Positions 47,320-58,744 of a stretch of 64,000 bases of DNA are shown here, piece after piece. Origin of the DNA: Bettongia penicillata ogilbyi (Eukaryota; Chordata; Mammalia; Diprotodontia; Potoroidae). The notes beneath the pieces are model-generated. The model had not been told where the DNA came from. It ran no database searches and saw only the letters and a list, made by a program, of their open reading frames with translations. Every line of letters begins with the position of its first letter. The stretch's first letter is position 1. Location: assembly GCA_023548195.1 (NCBI GenBank), contig JAJHZJ010000252.1:5888242-5952241 (forward strand), written 5' to 3'. The position numbers and the translations under genes are program-made.

Positions 47320-49314
47320 GAAAAGCTTTAAGAAGGGACAGAAAAATGGTTGTCAGTCATCTGAGAACCAGGAGAATTCTCTACCGGAGATCACTAGCAG
47401 AAAGCAGGACATTAGGCAATTAATATTCTGTTCATTCATGAAGGTAAGTTGTTGCTAAGTTACCCCAAAGATGCAGAATAGAACTTCAAAGCCCTGCTTC
47501 AATGGAAGTGCACTCACAATGACAAAAATCAGAGAATTTTGGAAGCCCTGGAGTCATAGTAGTAATAGCTAGGGTGTATATACTACTTTAAAGTTTGAGA
47601 ATTGCTTTATCATTGTTACCTCATTTAAAATAATGAAAATTCAAGGCCAATTTTGGCAATAAATACATCAGATTGCTGTGCCAAAGAAAAGAGAAGGGCA
47701 GGACAGCACCTGGATGAAACATCTGTTTCAGTTCAATTCTCTAGTGCAATCCTATCTCATCCTAGTTTCTTCCTTCAGTCATGATTTTTCATTTTCTCTC
47801 TCTTCTTCTCCTGCTAAATGCAGTAGGTAAAACTGTTCAAGGAGAAAGTCAAGCAAACAAAATGACCTAGTTCTAGTTGAAAGGCACTTTATAGACTTTC
47901 CTGTGGGGATTCCAGTTCCCAACTAATATTCAAATAATTAACTAGTATTCTTTCTTTCTCAAAACATTTCTGAAACAATAATCTAAAGCAATAGCTTTAA
48001 TTTTTTCAATATTGAGATTTTCAATATTCAGATTTCCCACAATTAAAAGTCAAACTGGAGATCTTTAGGAATATTCATGCTAAACTATAGTCCCTAGTCT
48101 TATAATACATACATAGCATGGTCACAAAGAATGAAACCACTGATGTGTACTTCTGTTCCTTGAGTACAAACTCTATCTTCTTTCCATTTTTTCTGCTGAG
48201 ACCTGAATGTGTGTGTGTGTGTGTGTGTTTGTTTCCTTTTTTCCTCCTCTATCCCAGCACATCCCTTAGATGATTTTTGCTGGATATAATCTCCGATCTT
48301 TAAAGTGCTAACCCAGGATTATAATACCTTGGTATGTGTGGTAGCATGGTTTCTATTATGGATAAAAAGTTTTCAAGTAATATATAATTCATTATTGCCA
48401 AAATTGTTAAATACTTTAGATTTAAGACAGCTAGAAACCATATTTGAATACTTCTTTCAGAACTAAGTCATTTTTTAAAGTGATTGGTGAATACTGTTTG
48501 GTATTCAGTTGAACTCAGTTAGAGTATAGCATTCCTTAGCAAGAGGTAGTCATCTCTCTGGTCAGTCTAGGGATTCTGTTAGGCCATTATTTTTATTCAC
48601 TATTAAAATAGATCCATACATCTATTCTCATTCACAAAGCGTGTTCCTACAAAAAATGACAAGGCATTCACTTGTACTACTAGACAGATACCATCTTATA
48701 CTATCACATTTTCCTATTGGGAAGAAGAGTATTTCAAAATATCATAGCAATAATACCAAACATTTAATTTTCATGAGAAATGCTTTAAAGAATTATGTTC
48801 CATGATGTTCTGCACTTCTCATTTTAAACAGACTTTATTTTTTTTACCTGCAGGAGAAAATTCAATGAAGCATTTGTCAGCTGCAAATAATCTTCAACAA
48901 GAGAGAGAAAATTCATATCTAAAGATGTATGCTGCCCTTTACTGCATTTCAAGAGACTGTCACATCCCACAAAATCCTATCCATTTAAAAAAAACGTCAA
49001 AATGTGACAAATGGATACCCTGAAAAGACAGAGAAACACTTGTCTGATGTGCTGAAATCCTGACAGAAGTAGTTGGGAAATTGGTTTAATCTTTGCCCCT
49101 ATGGAGGAAGTGAGTATTTAAAAGATAAGGTTCTACTTATATAGGAATTGCCAATAGACAAAATGATGAATTTAAGTACTCCGGGAGAAAAGTGCTTGAG
49201 GATTCAGAAAGGGACAGAAAAGGGGAGTGGGGGCGGGAAGGAGGCACATCTCTTCATTAACATTAGCAAGTGTTAATGTTTAAGACTCAGATAATGATAA
49301 CATAGTAATAGTTT
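47320..49314. other. Mostly unclassified intron
   Basis: A MIR-like scrap at 47565-47640 and a (TG)n at 48210-48230 are the only recognised elements. No coding match. Confidence 0.4.
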
Positions 49315-49327
49315 AAGAATAAGAACA
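49315..49327 (+). repeat. Target-site duplication, left copy
   Basis: AAGAATAAGAACA, identical to the copy that follows the poly-A tail of the HAL1-like element. Confidence 0.9.
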
Positions 49328-49339
49328 GGGGGCGGAGCC

Positions 49340-49346
49340 AAGATGG
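49340..49346 (+). promoter_or_regulatory. YY1-like motif AAGATGG at the L1/HAL1 5' end
   Basis: AAGATGG lies 13 bases inside the element. In human L1 the same motif at the same place binds YY1 and sets the transcription start. Here the motif is seen; the function is inferred from the human element. Confidence 0.5.
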
Positions 49347-50179
49347 TGGAGTAGAAGGACGCACGTTTACGAGCTCCAAAACCAAAAGCCCATAGAATTA
49401 ATGTAAAAAGAGTCCCCCATAACTTCTGGGTCAATACAAGGTGTGCAGAAACAGAGTGGAAGAGATTTCCGTTCCAGGGAGCCCTGGAGACCCGTCCCCA
49501 GGGTCCAGCGTGCCCCAGAAAGTGGACCCCACCCCCAGCGCTGCCCTGGCCACAGCCCCAGAGAAGCTGATCCGAGCAGGCTTCAGAGACGGAAGCTCCG
49601 GCAGCCGGGAAAGTCCCTCCGCCCACAGAAGCTACAGGTCAGTGAGAGAGAAGGCCGGGCTGGAGGAGAGGGGAAGCAGGGCATCTCCGTGACTCGGGCC
49701 CCCTCGGGAGGAAGCGGCAGCGGCAGAGACGGGGGCAGGAAGCGGCGGAGGCAGAGGTGTGGGAGGTGGCTGAGGCGGCAGAGGCCCAGGACTCAGGAAT
49801 CCCCCAGCAGCAGGCAGGATCTTCATTACAGAAGATTCCTGCATAAAACCTGAGGGAGCTGAGCCTGGGAGATGGCCTTGCCCCCACCCCGCTCTATTAC
49901 TGAAGGCTTCTGCTTAAAGCCCCCAAGGGAACTGAGCTTGGGAGGTGGGCCCCCCACCCTGCCCCCACCAGCTCCATTCCTGAAAGCCTCTACATAAAGC
50001 CCCTGAGGGATCGGAGCCTGGGAGGCGGCCCTGCCCCCACCCCAGCACCTGAACTAAAGCTCACTGATTGACAGCCGGCAGGAGGAAAGCCCATTTAAAT
50101 CTCAGAGGCCAAGCACTAGCTGGGCGGATCCAGGCGGGGGTGGAAAGGAATCTCAGAAGTCAAGTAACTGGCTGGGAAA

Positions 50180-51263
50180 ATGCCTAGAAAAGGGAAGAAA
50201 AATAAGACTTTAGAGAGTTTTTTCCAACAAATGCAAATGATCCCGACCTTCGGATCTGATGATGAGGACGTATCCTTGCCATCAGGGAAAGACGTGGAGG
50301 GTGGGGCCTCAGTACCCCAGACACCCCAGGGGGGTGGCGGGTGGGCTCAGGCCCTGGAAGAGCTCAAAAAGGATTTTGAAAAGCAAGTTAGACAGGTGGA
50401 GGAAAAACTGGGAAGAGAAATGTCAGAGATGCAAGAAAAGTATGAAAAACGGGTCAATACCTTGGTAAAGGAGACCCAAAAAAATGCTGAGGAAATTAAC
50501 ACCTTGAAAAATAGGCTCACTCAATTGGCAAAGGAGGTTCAAAAAGCCAATGAGGAGAAGAATGCTTTCAAAAGCAGAATGAGCCAAATGGAAAAAGAGG
50601 CTCAAAAGCTCACTGAAGAGAATAGTTCTCTCAAAATTAGAATGGAACAGATGGAGTCTAATGACTTTATGAGAAACCAAGAAATCACCAAACAAAACCA
50701 AAAGAACGAAAAAAATGGAAGAGAATGTGAAATATCTCATGGGAAAAACAACTGACCTGGAAAATAGATCCAGGAGAGACAATTTAAAAATTATGGGACT
50801 ACCTGAAACTCATGATCAAAAAAAGAGCCTAGACATCATCTTCCATGAAATTATCAAGGAAAACTGCCCTGACATTCTAGAACCAGAGGGCAAAATAAGT
50901 ATTGAAAGAATCCATCGATCACCACCTGAAAGAGATCCAAAAAGAGAAACTCCTAGGAACATTGTGGCCAAATTCCAGAACTCCCAGCTCAAGGAAAAAA
51001 TCTTACAAGCAGCTAGAAAGAAACAATTCCAGTACTGTGGAAATACAATCAGGATAACCCAAGATCTAGCAGCTTCTACATTAAGGGATTGAAGGGCGTG
51101 GAATAGGATATTCCAGAAGGCAAAGGAACTAGGACTCAAACCAAGAATCACCTACCCAGCTAAACTGAGTATAATACTTCAAGGGAAAATATGGTCTTTC
51201 AATGAAACAGAGGACTTTCAATCATTCTTGATGAAAAAAACCAGAGCTGAAAAGAAAATTTGA
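50180..51263 (+). pseudogene. L1-type ORF1 (RNA-binding chaperone) of the HAL1-like element, one frameshift and one stop
   Basis: ORF1p of L1 elements is a trimeric RNA-binding protein of the retrotransposition RNP. Seen: the start MPRKGKKNK at 50180; an acidic/Gly-rich N-terminus; a long coiled coil at about 50350-50700 (heptad-like EKLGREMSEMQEKYEKR and similar); an RRM-like segment with RRDNLKIMGLPE at about 50780; and a C-terminal domain with ARKKQFQYCGNTIRITQDL. The first frame stops at 50755 and the second part continues one base later. The likely lesion is an extra A in the A7 run at 50709-50715. A TGA at 51090-51092 interrupts the C-terminal domain, after which the same frame stays open to TGA at 51261-51263. 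Length is about 360 codons against 338 residues in human ORF1p. This copy is not expected to make a complete protein. Confidence 0.85.
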
Positions 51264-52315
51264 CTTTCAAACACAAGAATGAGAAGAAGCATGAAAAAGT
51301 AAACAGCAAAGAGAAGTCTTAAGGGACTTACCATGAGTGAACTGTATACACTCATACAGGGAAAGACAATATTTGTAACTCTTAAAACTTTTCAGTATCT
51401 GGGTAGTTGGTGGGACCACACATACACATGTACACGCATGCACACACATACACACATGCACACACGTACAGAGATAGAGAGCACAGATTGAACTGAATAG
51501 GATGGGACCATACCTTAAAAGAAACTAAGGTAAATGGTGAGAGAGAAATGTAGGGGGAGGAAAGAGAGGGAAAGGGAAGGGGGTAACTATAAGTCATTTA
51601 AGAGGCAGGTAGGAGTTTTTCTTAGTGGAGGGAAAAAGAGGAGAGCTGAGAAAAAAAAAAAACAAGAAGTTTACCCTCATCACATTTGACTAAACAAAGG
51701 AGTGAAATGCACACTCATTTTGGTATGAAAACCTATCTTACAGTATAAGAAAGTGGGGGAGAAGGAGATATTGCAAGGGGGGGGATGATGGAAGGGAGGG
51801 CAAAGGGAGGAGGGAGTAATTTGAAGTCAACACTCAGGGAGGGACAGGATCAAGAGACAGAAGAGAAACAAGGAGGGGCAGGTTAGGAGGGATGGTAATC
51901 CAGTTAGTCTTACACAACACGACTATCAGGGAGGTCATTTGCAAAACTACACAGATATGGCCTATATTGAATTGCCTGCCGTCCCAAAGGGAATGGGTGG
52001 GGAGGGAGGGATGAGGAGAATTTGGAACTCAAAGTTTTAGGAACAACTGTTTAGTATTGTTGTTGCAACTAGGAAAGAAGACATACAGTTAAGGAGGAAT
52101 AGAAAGTCATCTGGCCCTACAGGAGAAAAGAGAAGATGGAGACAAGAGAAGGGAGGGATGACAGAAGAGAGGGCAGATTGGAGATAGGGAAAATTAGATT
52201 GCTTGGGGTATTGGGGTGGGGGGAGGGGATAAAAGGGGAGAAAATTTGGAACCCAAAAATTTGTGAAAATGTATGTAAAAAATTAAATAAATAAATAAAG
52301 AAAATTATAAAAAAA

Positions 52316-52328
52316 AAGAATAAGAACA
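52316..52328 (+). repeat. Target-site duplication, right copy
   Basis: AAGAATAAGAACA, perfect match to the left copy before the element's 5' end. Confidence 0.9.
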
Positions 52329-52699
52329 TAAAGAAACCATGTGGAATCAGACAATTCTTTGGAATTCTGTTTGGCCAAGAAATATTTCTGGAAGACGTAG
52401 TATATACTTAGGATACTACACAAGGCACAAAAGAAACACTGTGGAGTGGACATTTTTGAGATCAGGAGTTAAGAGTCACTAACTATAGGATCTCAGGGAG
52501 CCTCCATCTTCCTTACCTGCAAAAACAGGGATTGGGAACTAGATGATTTATAAGATCCACTCCCTCTCCCAAACTTTTATGACCTTAGATCTAGTCTGAA
52601 ACTTGAAGGAGATGAGACACATCCGTGAAACAATTAGAGAATACTCAGAGACATAAAAAAAGAAAAAAACACTAAATATAACCTGTCTCTCTCTCTGTC

Positions 52700-52895
52700 T
52701 CTCATGTGATATGATCCTCACAATATCCTTGTTAGTGCAGGTGCTATTATTATCTGCATTTTCCACTTGAGGAAAATGAGGCTGACAGAGATAAGAGACT
52801 TTCCCAGGGTCACACAACTAACAGAGGTCTGAGGTAGGACTTGAACTCAGATTTTCCTGATTCCAAGTCCAGGGCTCCATGCTCTGTGCCAACTA
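52700..52895 (-). mobile_element. MIR/CORE-SINE fragment
   Basis: GATCCTCACAATATCCTTGTTAGTGCAGGTGCTATTATTATC, CCAGGGTCACACAACTAAC, GGACTTGAACTCAGATTTTCCTGATTCC. Confidence 0.8.
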
Positions 52896-52899
52896 GCTG

Positions 52900-53120
52900 C
52901 TTGCTGTTTTTCAGTTGCGTCTGACTCTTTGTGACCCCTTTTGGTGGTTTTCTTGGCAAAGATAGTGGATTTTACAGATGAGGAAACTGAGGCAAACAGG
53001 ATTAAGTCTCTTGCCCAGGGTCACACAGCCAGTAAGTGTCTGAGACCATATTTCAACTCAGGAAGATGAGTCTTCCTGACTCTAGGTCTAGCACTCTATC
53101 TACTGTGCCATCTAACTAAG
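52900..53120 (-). mobile_element. Marsupial SINE (THER/MAR-like)
   Basis: GCTGTTTTTCAGTTGCGTCTGACTCTTTGTGACCCCTTTTGG to CTATCTACTGTGCCATC, directly adjoining the MIR at its left. Confidence 0.88.
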
Positions 53121-53204
53121 TCACTTAGCTTACCATATTTGTGTTAATGTGCATTACATACATATATATACATATACATATATGTGTGTGACATCACACA
53201 CATA

Positions 53205-53420
53205 TAGTGCATTAAAGGTTGCAAAGGACTTTATTTACATACATTTTTCTATCTTCCCCCTAAGCCTGCCTTTATTACCCCTATTTCAAAGATGCAGGAA
53301 CTGAACACCAGAAGGGTTAAGTGACTTGTCCAGAGTAATGTAGTTGCTAAGTGTCTGAGGCAAGACTTAGGTATCCCTGGCTCTAAGTTAAACATTCTAT
53401 CCATTTAGTCATATTCCTCT
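53205..53420 (-). mobile_element. MIR fragment
   Basis: TTGCAAAGGACTTTATTTACATAC, TTACCCCTATTTCAAAGATGC, GGTTAAGTGACTTGTCCAGAGTAATGTAG. Confidence 0.65.
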
Positions 53421-53499
53421 CATTAAGTCAAAATATGTAGTAGAGGGATAGCAAAACTCCTCCTGATTTCCCCTCTTCTTTAAGAGGTGCCAACATTCT

Positions 53500-53795
53500 T
53501 CCAGTCACAAGCTCAAGTCAGTTGTCTCCTTGACTCTCCCGCTTATGCCTAACCAAATGCCAAATCATGTTCATTTTTCCTCTGAGAGGGCTGTCTCATC
53601 TGTCCCTTCCTCCCCATTCCCACCTGTAGCTGGGGTTAGATCTTATGGAAGAGTGACGTGTTCAAGAGCCCACGAGGGCAGAGGTATGACCTACAGTGTA
53701 AACTCCTGCAGTGCAGCCACTATGTTCATATTGCACGTCAAATGCCTAGGAAGATGCCTTGTGCATTAAAGGTACTTAATAAATGCTGGCTGCAA
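53500..53795 (+). mobile_element. L2-like 3' end
   Basis: GTAAACTCCTGCAGTGCAGCCACTATGTTC ... ATGCCTAGGAAGATGCCTTGTGCATTAAAGGTACTTAATAAATGCTGGCTG. Confidence 0.6.
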
Positions 53796-54039
53796 GGAAT
53801 TTCTGGTGTGCCTGCTTCTGTATAATGGCGTCTCCAACAGCTGGAGGTGAATATGCCAGAGTCTTCAGTTTTCTTATCTACTTTTGGAAAAAATTGTCCA
53901 CTCATGGCTTATGAAACACTGCCATTTGAATTTCCCCTTGGCCTCAATCCCCTGTACTGACTGCTCACTCACTTTCCTTTGCTGACTTGGCTTTGCTCTC
54001 CTGGCTCCCATTAAGATGTCTATGATAACTGCTCACAAG

Positions 54040-54265
54040 TGATCTGGTGACTCAGTGGATAGAGGGCAGGACCTGGAATCAGGGAGACCGAGTTCAAAAT
54101 CCAGCCTCAGACACTTCGTGGTTGTATAATACTGGGCAAGTTAACCTCTGCCTGCCTAACAACATGGATCCACCGGAGGGGGAAATGGCAAACCACTTCA
54201 GCATCTTTGCCAAGAAACCTCAAATCAGGTCACAAAGGGCTGGACATGACAAGTCTGAACAATAA
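54040..54265 (+). mobile_element. Marsupial tRNA-derived SINE, full length
   Basis: GATCTGGTGACTCAGTGGATAGAGGGC, CAAAATCCAGCCTCAGACACTTCG, GGGGGAAATGGCAAACCACTTCAGCATCTTTGCCAAG. Confidence 0.85.
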
Positions 54266-54399
54266 GCAAAATGCTCAGCTTGACCTGCCCCTCACTGGTG
54301 AAGCCAGGGCTAATTATCCTCCTTATACAAACCCCACCTGATAGCTCAAAAGAGCCTCAAAGCTCTGCCTGTTTCCTCAGGCCCCAAGTTGAGAGAAAT

Positions 54400-54605
54400 G
54401 CATGCCTTTATTTTCTCACACCTAGATTATAGTAATAGCCTGCAAATTGTTCTCCCTGCCTCCAGTGTTATTCTTCATCCAAAATGTCTTGCACATTACC
54501 ACTAAATTCATCTAATAAAGCCCTGTCTCAATTGTGTCGCTCCACTGCCTGAAACCTTCAATATCTCCCCACTGCCCACTAAGCAAAGTACTGACCCCTT
54601 AGGCC
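54400..54605 (+). mobile_element. L2 internal fragment
   Basis: CACCTAGATTATAGTAATAGCCTGCAAATTGTTCTCCCTGCCTCCAG and CTGCCTGAAACCTTCAATATCTCCCCACTGCC are typical of L2 ORF2 3' sequence. Confidence 0.65.
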
Positions 54606-54624
54606 AGCAGTCAGTAAGTAGTCG

Positions 54625-55205
54625 GGCCAGGAAGCATTTACGTGTTTACTAGGCATGATACTAAGCCCTGGAGATACAAAGATGAAAACACCTCTCTTGC
54701 CCACAAGGAGTTCATGTTCAAATGAGGGATGTGTATAACAGGATATACTGAGAGCAGGTGGAAGGAAGTCTCACAGGGAAGTCACTAGCAGTCAGGGAAC
54801 ACCAGGACATGTCTTCAGCAGAAGGTGGAATTTGAGCTGAGTCTTAAAGGAAGCCAGAGAAGCTGTGAGTTAGAGGTGAGGATGGATAGTGTTGTAGGAG
54901 CGAGAGACAGCCAGCACAAAGGCAAAATAAGGTGGAGAGCTCCATCTTATATCATAAGAAATAGGCCAGTGTAGTTAGATCATAAAGTGTATGGAAGAAT
55001 GAACCCACATATATGTATATACCTATACATACTTATACATATATGTGTGGGCACATATACATGTGTGTATGTGTGCGTCATGATAAGAATACTGAAAGGA
55101 TAGGAAGATAGTAAAATGCTTCAAATGACATAAGAAAGACTTCAAATTTGATCCTGGAGGTAAAGAAGAAGCCACAGAATTTTATTGAAAAGGAAAGGCT
55201 GGTAT
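54625..55205 (-). mobile_element. L2, part 1 (interrupted)
   Basis: GCATTTACGTGTTTACTAGGCATGATACTAAGCCCTGGAGATACAAAGATG, TTGAGCTGAGTCTTAAAGGAAGCCAGAGAAGC, ATTTGATCCTGGAGG. A TA/TG microsatellite lies inside at 55005-55080. Continues after the SINE at 55210-55400. Confidence 0.75.
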
Positions 55206-55209
55206 ATAG

Positions 55210-55400
55210 GGCTGGTCATATGCCAGACACTTTACAAAATTTATCTGATTTCATCCTCACAGTTCTGGTTGGTAGGTACTGTTATTATCCCCAACTGTAA
55301 AATGGGGATAATTAAATGAGACAAAAAGAAGTTAAGGAACTTTCCTGAGGCTAGATTTTAACTCAGGTCTTATGACTTCATGGGACCCCGTAGCTGCCTC
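55210..55400 (-). mobile_element. MIR/CORE-SINE inserted in L2
   Basis: GGTCATATGCCAGACACTTTACAAAATTTATCTGATTTCATCCTCACAG, TGTTATTATCCCCAACTGTAAAATGGGG, CGTAGCTGCCTC. Confidence 0.75.
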
Positions 55401-55404
55401 AGTA

Positions 55405-55600
55405 GTAGGGTGAAATGGTCAGATCTGCACTTTCTGAAAATCACTTTGACATCTGAGGGGAGGATGAATTTAAATGGGAAGAGCCCTTAGGCATCCAGAC
55501 TTGCAACAGTCCAGGTGATAGGGGATGAGAGCCTGACCTAGGGTGGTGACTGTGTAAGTAGGGAGGAAACACTATGTGTCAGAGGGAGGACCACAAGGCA
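55405..55600 (-). mobile_element. L2, part 2 (continuation)
   Basis: GGTGAAATGGTCAGATCTGCACTTTCTGAAAATCACTTTGACATCTG ... CAACAGTCCAGGTGATAGGGGATGAGAGCCTGACCTAGGGTGGTG: the next segment of the same antisense L2. Confidence 0.75.
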
Positions 55601-55924
55601 GCCTTTCCAGAGTCTAAGGTGGGCTCTCTATCCACTATGCCATACAACCTCTAACCTATTCTTAGTTTCCATATTAACTTTAGAATGCTAGAAAGACATC
55701 GCCTTCTATGATGTCATTTGTCCTGTTGGAGAATGAAAGATAATGTGAGATACTATTATTCAGCAGGAAAACCCAAATTATGATCAGTGATCACTTCCCT
55801 CTTGCCGCAGAAAATGCAGCTAGATTATCGTCACCCCTTTCTAGAGAGCACATGTCAAAGGGTAAGGCTCAGCAACATTCTGAAACATCAATCTCATCAT
55901 TAATCTCAACCAATCTCATCCTAC

Positions 55925-56150
55925 GGCTTTAAAAAAAACACCTAAACTTTATTTTATTCTGAAATAAAATGAGCATTAAGAAATAAATCAGAAATAAAGT
56001 AAGTACTTCCATAACATAATAGAATAAAAAAAAGTTGATTATACATGAAACTACAAATCTCTTATGTACAACTTGACATTCCTTTTAAATATATAAAAAA
56101 GTTATCATGTAGCTTTTTAAAATTTTTCTTTCTTCCCTCCCCCAATTCTT
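55925..56150 (-). mobile_element. LINE-type 3' tail (family A, copy 4, short)
   Basis: The minus strand has TATATTTAAAAGGAATGTCAAGTTGTACATAAG and an ATAAAAT-rich end, matching the last part of family A. No microsatellite is retained. Confidence 0.5.
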
Positions 56151-56499
56151 TAAATACCACACTGTCTTTATCATACAAAGAGTAAATATCTAAGATTTCT
56201 CACTTTGGAGAAAAAAACTCTAGTGTGGGAGGTCCCTATGGGACACACACAACTTATATGTAACTTTATTTGCAAAGACCCAAGTTCTCTTTCTCTCATC
56301 TCTCCTTCTCCCTCTCCCATTAAGAAAGCAAGAAACACAGAATCTCTGTTACAAATATATCATCAAACAAAACAAATTCCTGCACTGGCCATATTAAAAA
56401 CAAAGCCTCCATCTGCACTATTAGTCTACCACTTCACTATCAGATATGGTGGATAGCATATTTCATCTGTGACAGCTCTTGAGAATAATATTAATAAAT

Positions 56500-56880
56500 A
56501 TATGCCTTGGACAGTAAAGTGGAAGTTAATGTAAAGTCTACCTTTTATTCTCATAACATCTCTATCATACATCCCTTTCTCTCCATTAGATCTTTCACCA
56601 TCCTAACAGAAGCTCTCCTGCCTCTTTTTCTATACTACTGTGATAGCCCCCTAACTGATCTTTTTTCAAGTCTCCTTCAACTCAACCCCCGGTGGATATG
56701 GAGGGGGAGAGGGCGCTCCATTATTGTATTTGTATGAGCAATAGCAGCCTCCACCACAACCTAATCTTCCATCTTGCCACTATCATTCATCCAGAACACA
56801 CATATGTGCACACACATGTGCGCACACACACACATGCATCCCTCCCTCTATCCAACACTTCTATATCCTGGCTCCAACGT
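56500..56880 (+). mobile_element. L2 internal fragment (decayed) with CA tract
   Basis: ACTACTGTGATAGCCCCCTAACTGATC resembles the L2 CTATTGCAATAGCCTCCTAACTGGTC. A CA-rich tract lies at 56800-56838. Confidence 0.5.
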
Positions 56881-56999
56881 GACATTCCAAAGGACAATCA
56901 TCTCTAAGAGTTCTCAAGATATCACCTAGCACCAGCTCCAAAGATAAAATTGAAACAGTCTATCCCAATATCTCTTTTAGCACAAAGGCTGGACTAAGT

Positions 57000-57880
57000 A
57001 CTTCTTGAAAGACGTGCTGAGGCATGCTGCCAAGACAGGCAGGACACGGCATCAGAAGGACCAGTTACTTTGTGCTAGAGTGTTCTATGGTTATCACACT
57101 GGAGTTGCTTCTGCCTCATCAGGAGTGGGGCTTTTTATGTCTTGAAAGGATCCTATTCTCAAATCCCACAAAGGACAGATTTTCACATGGTTCAGGGAAG
57201 GAGAACAATTTGGCAGTCAAAGAACAGCAGGGCAGGTGCAGATGTCAGAACAGCTGAGGAAGAACTCCACCGCCCGGGTGAAATGTCGGCAAGCTTCCCA
57301 ACAGAGACTCTGGCATTTTGTCAATGGGATGGTCTCATTTTCTGGAGTTGATAAGATATTTCATGCCCCAGAGAATAGCTTAGCCAGCCACATATGGGTG
57401 TAGAGTTTGGATAGTAAAGTTGAAAGTTAATTTAAAATCTGGAGATGTCAACCTTGACATTTCAGGGAAAGGGTTCTTTATTTTCTTCACTTTACTCCTG
57501 CATGAAGCATCACTAAAAGGTTCTCCTTGTCCTAAAAAAACAGGTCAAGGTACTTCCACTGCCCTTTTATGCCAACTCAGGCATCAGCTCATAAAAAGTT
57601 AGAGACGTGCAGAGGAAAGTAGAGTCTTAATGCCATCTCCAGTAGTACTTGCAGTTCAGGGAAGCAAGAGCTAATTTCATATCTCAGTGGAGTTGGAAGA
57701 AGTTTTGCTTAGTCAGTCAACATTTAACTCAGTCCTGGCTATTTGTCTCCTGGCAGTCCCAATGTGTCTCTTTAATGCTCCTCAACAGCTAAATTAAAAG
57801 GTTTTCACATAAAGCATTTATCTGGATAGGCATTCATATTTATATCAATTAAACCCAAAAGATAGTAATATCATAGGATC
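57000..57880. other. No recognisable feature
   Basis: Non-repetitive-looking intron; short overlapping frames only. Confidence 0.4.
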
Positions 57881-57884
57881 CTAG

Positions 57885-58060
57885 ATCAAAGCTCGAAGAG
57901 ACCTAAGCATCCCTCTAATCCAATCACCTTACTTTACATAAGAAGAAACTGAGACCCAGGGGTTAAAATATTTGCTTAGTGTCACAGATGGAATAAATGA
58001 CTGAGGCTGGATTTGAACCTCCAGCCTTTAACTCCAAAGTCGATTTTTTTCTATGGTACC
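57885..58060 (-). mobile_element. MIR-like fragment
   Basis: GATCCTAGATCAAAGCTCGAAGAGACC, AGAAGAAACTGAGACCCAGGGGTTAAAATA, GGCTGGATTTGAACCTCCAGCC. Confidence 0.65.
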
Positions 58061-58212
58061 ATGACACTTGCACTTGTCCTGTAGAATTGGTAAAAAAAAA
58101 TTGTCATGTACTTTTTCAGTATGATATCTGGAATTAGACCTACATCATCAAGTGGAGACAGGAGCATATTATTCTTTGAAGTGATATTCACCACTAGCTT
58201 GCTGTCACCAAT

Positions 58213-58285
58213 TTTCATTCATTCATTCATTCATTTATTCAATCATTCAATACACCAATAGGGCACCTATTCTGTGTAAGGTAGT
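58213..58285 (-). mobile_element. L2 terminus with (TTCA)n tail
   Basis: TTCATTCATTCATTCATTC then CAATACACCAATAGGGCACCTATTCTGTG, the antisense of an L2 end and its tail repeat. Confidence 0.55.
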
Positions 58286-58576
58286 TTCCTACTAACACTT
58301 AAATTTTTCTTGTGGAAAATACATGTAGAGGTATTTTATTCAGTGGTAGTAGGATGATTTGATCTCACAACAAAGAAGAATGAAGATCTTTGAAAAATAT
58401 CATTTTGAGAAGAATGGAAAGAATGGAAAAGTGGAATATATTGGGCAGGGGAAGATGGGGAAAATTATCTCCCACAATTAGGGTTCCAAAGTAGACATCT
58501 ATACAAACAAGGTCAGTGGGAGCAGCTGACACTTGAACCTCTCCCTTATCTGAACTGGCTATCAAAGGATGGAAGA

Positions 58577-58577
<1 letters not shown>

Positions 58578-58613
<36 letters not shown>
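58578..58613. repeat. (CA)n microsatellite
   Basis: About 17 AC units. Confidence 0.92.
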
Positions 58614-58615
<2 letters not shown>

Positions 58616-58744
58616 CAGGTACAGAAATATTTTCACTCAACACGGACATAGGCATGAAAGGAGAGGAAAAAGAAAGAGGAATTCAAGGGACAGAAAATTA
58701 AGGAAAGCATTAGATCTAAGCAAATACAAACTGTAACGAGAGAT

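Larger units (their letters stand above)
49328..52315 (+). mobile_element. HAL1-like (ORF1-only) L1 retrotransposon, complete with target duplication
   Basis: This is a 2,988-bp non-LTR element with a GC-rich 5'UTR (49328-50179), one ORF1 (50180-51263) and a 3'UTR of about 1.05 kb. The 3'UTR ends in (A/TAAA)-rich tail sequence at about 52270-52315. It is bounded by a perfect 13-bp target-site duplication, AAGAATAAGAACA. The 5' end GGCGGAGCCAAGATGG closely resembles the 5' end of full-length mammalian L1. ORF2 is absent: the 3'UTR begins directly after ORF1. That layout is the one called HAL1 (half-L1). A perfect duplication and an ORF1 with only two visible lesions point to a fairly recent insertion. 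It is antisense to LANCL3, in the intron. Alternative: a full L1 that lost ORF2 by internal deletion before or after insertion. Confidence 0.85.

Noticed and set aside
48802..49023. Possible exon (pyrimidine tract and CTGCAG acceptor before an open frame)
   Set aside because: It is on the opposite strand to LANCL3, matches no known protein, and has no convincing donor; similar acceptor-like sites arise by chance in T-rich intron DNA.
49443..49853. GC-rich region with frames up to 136 codons, a candidate LANCL3 first exon or CpG island
   Set aside because: It lies wholly inside the 5'UTR of the HAL1/L1 element, is bounded by a target duplication, and shows no LanC sequence on the minus strand.
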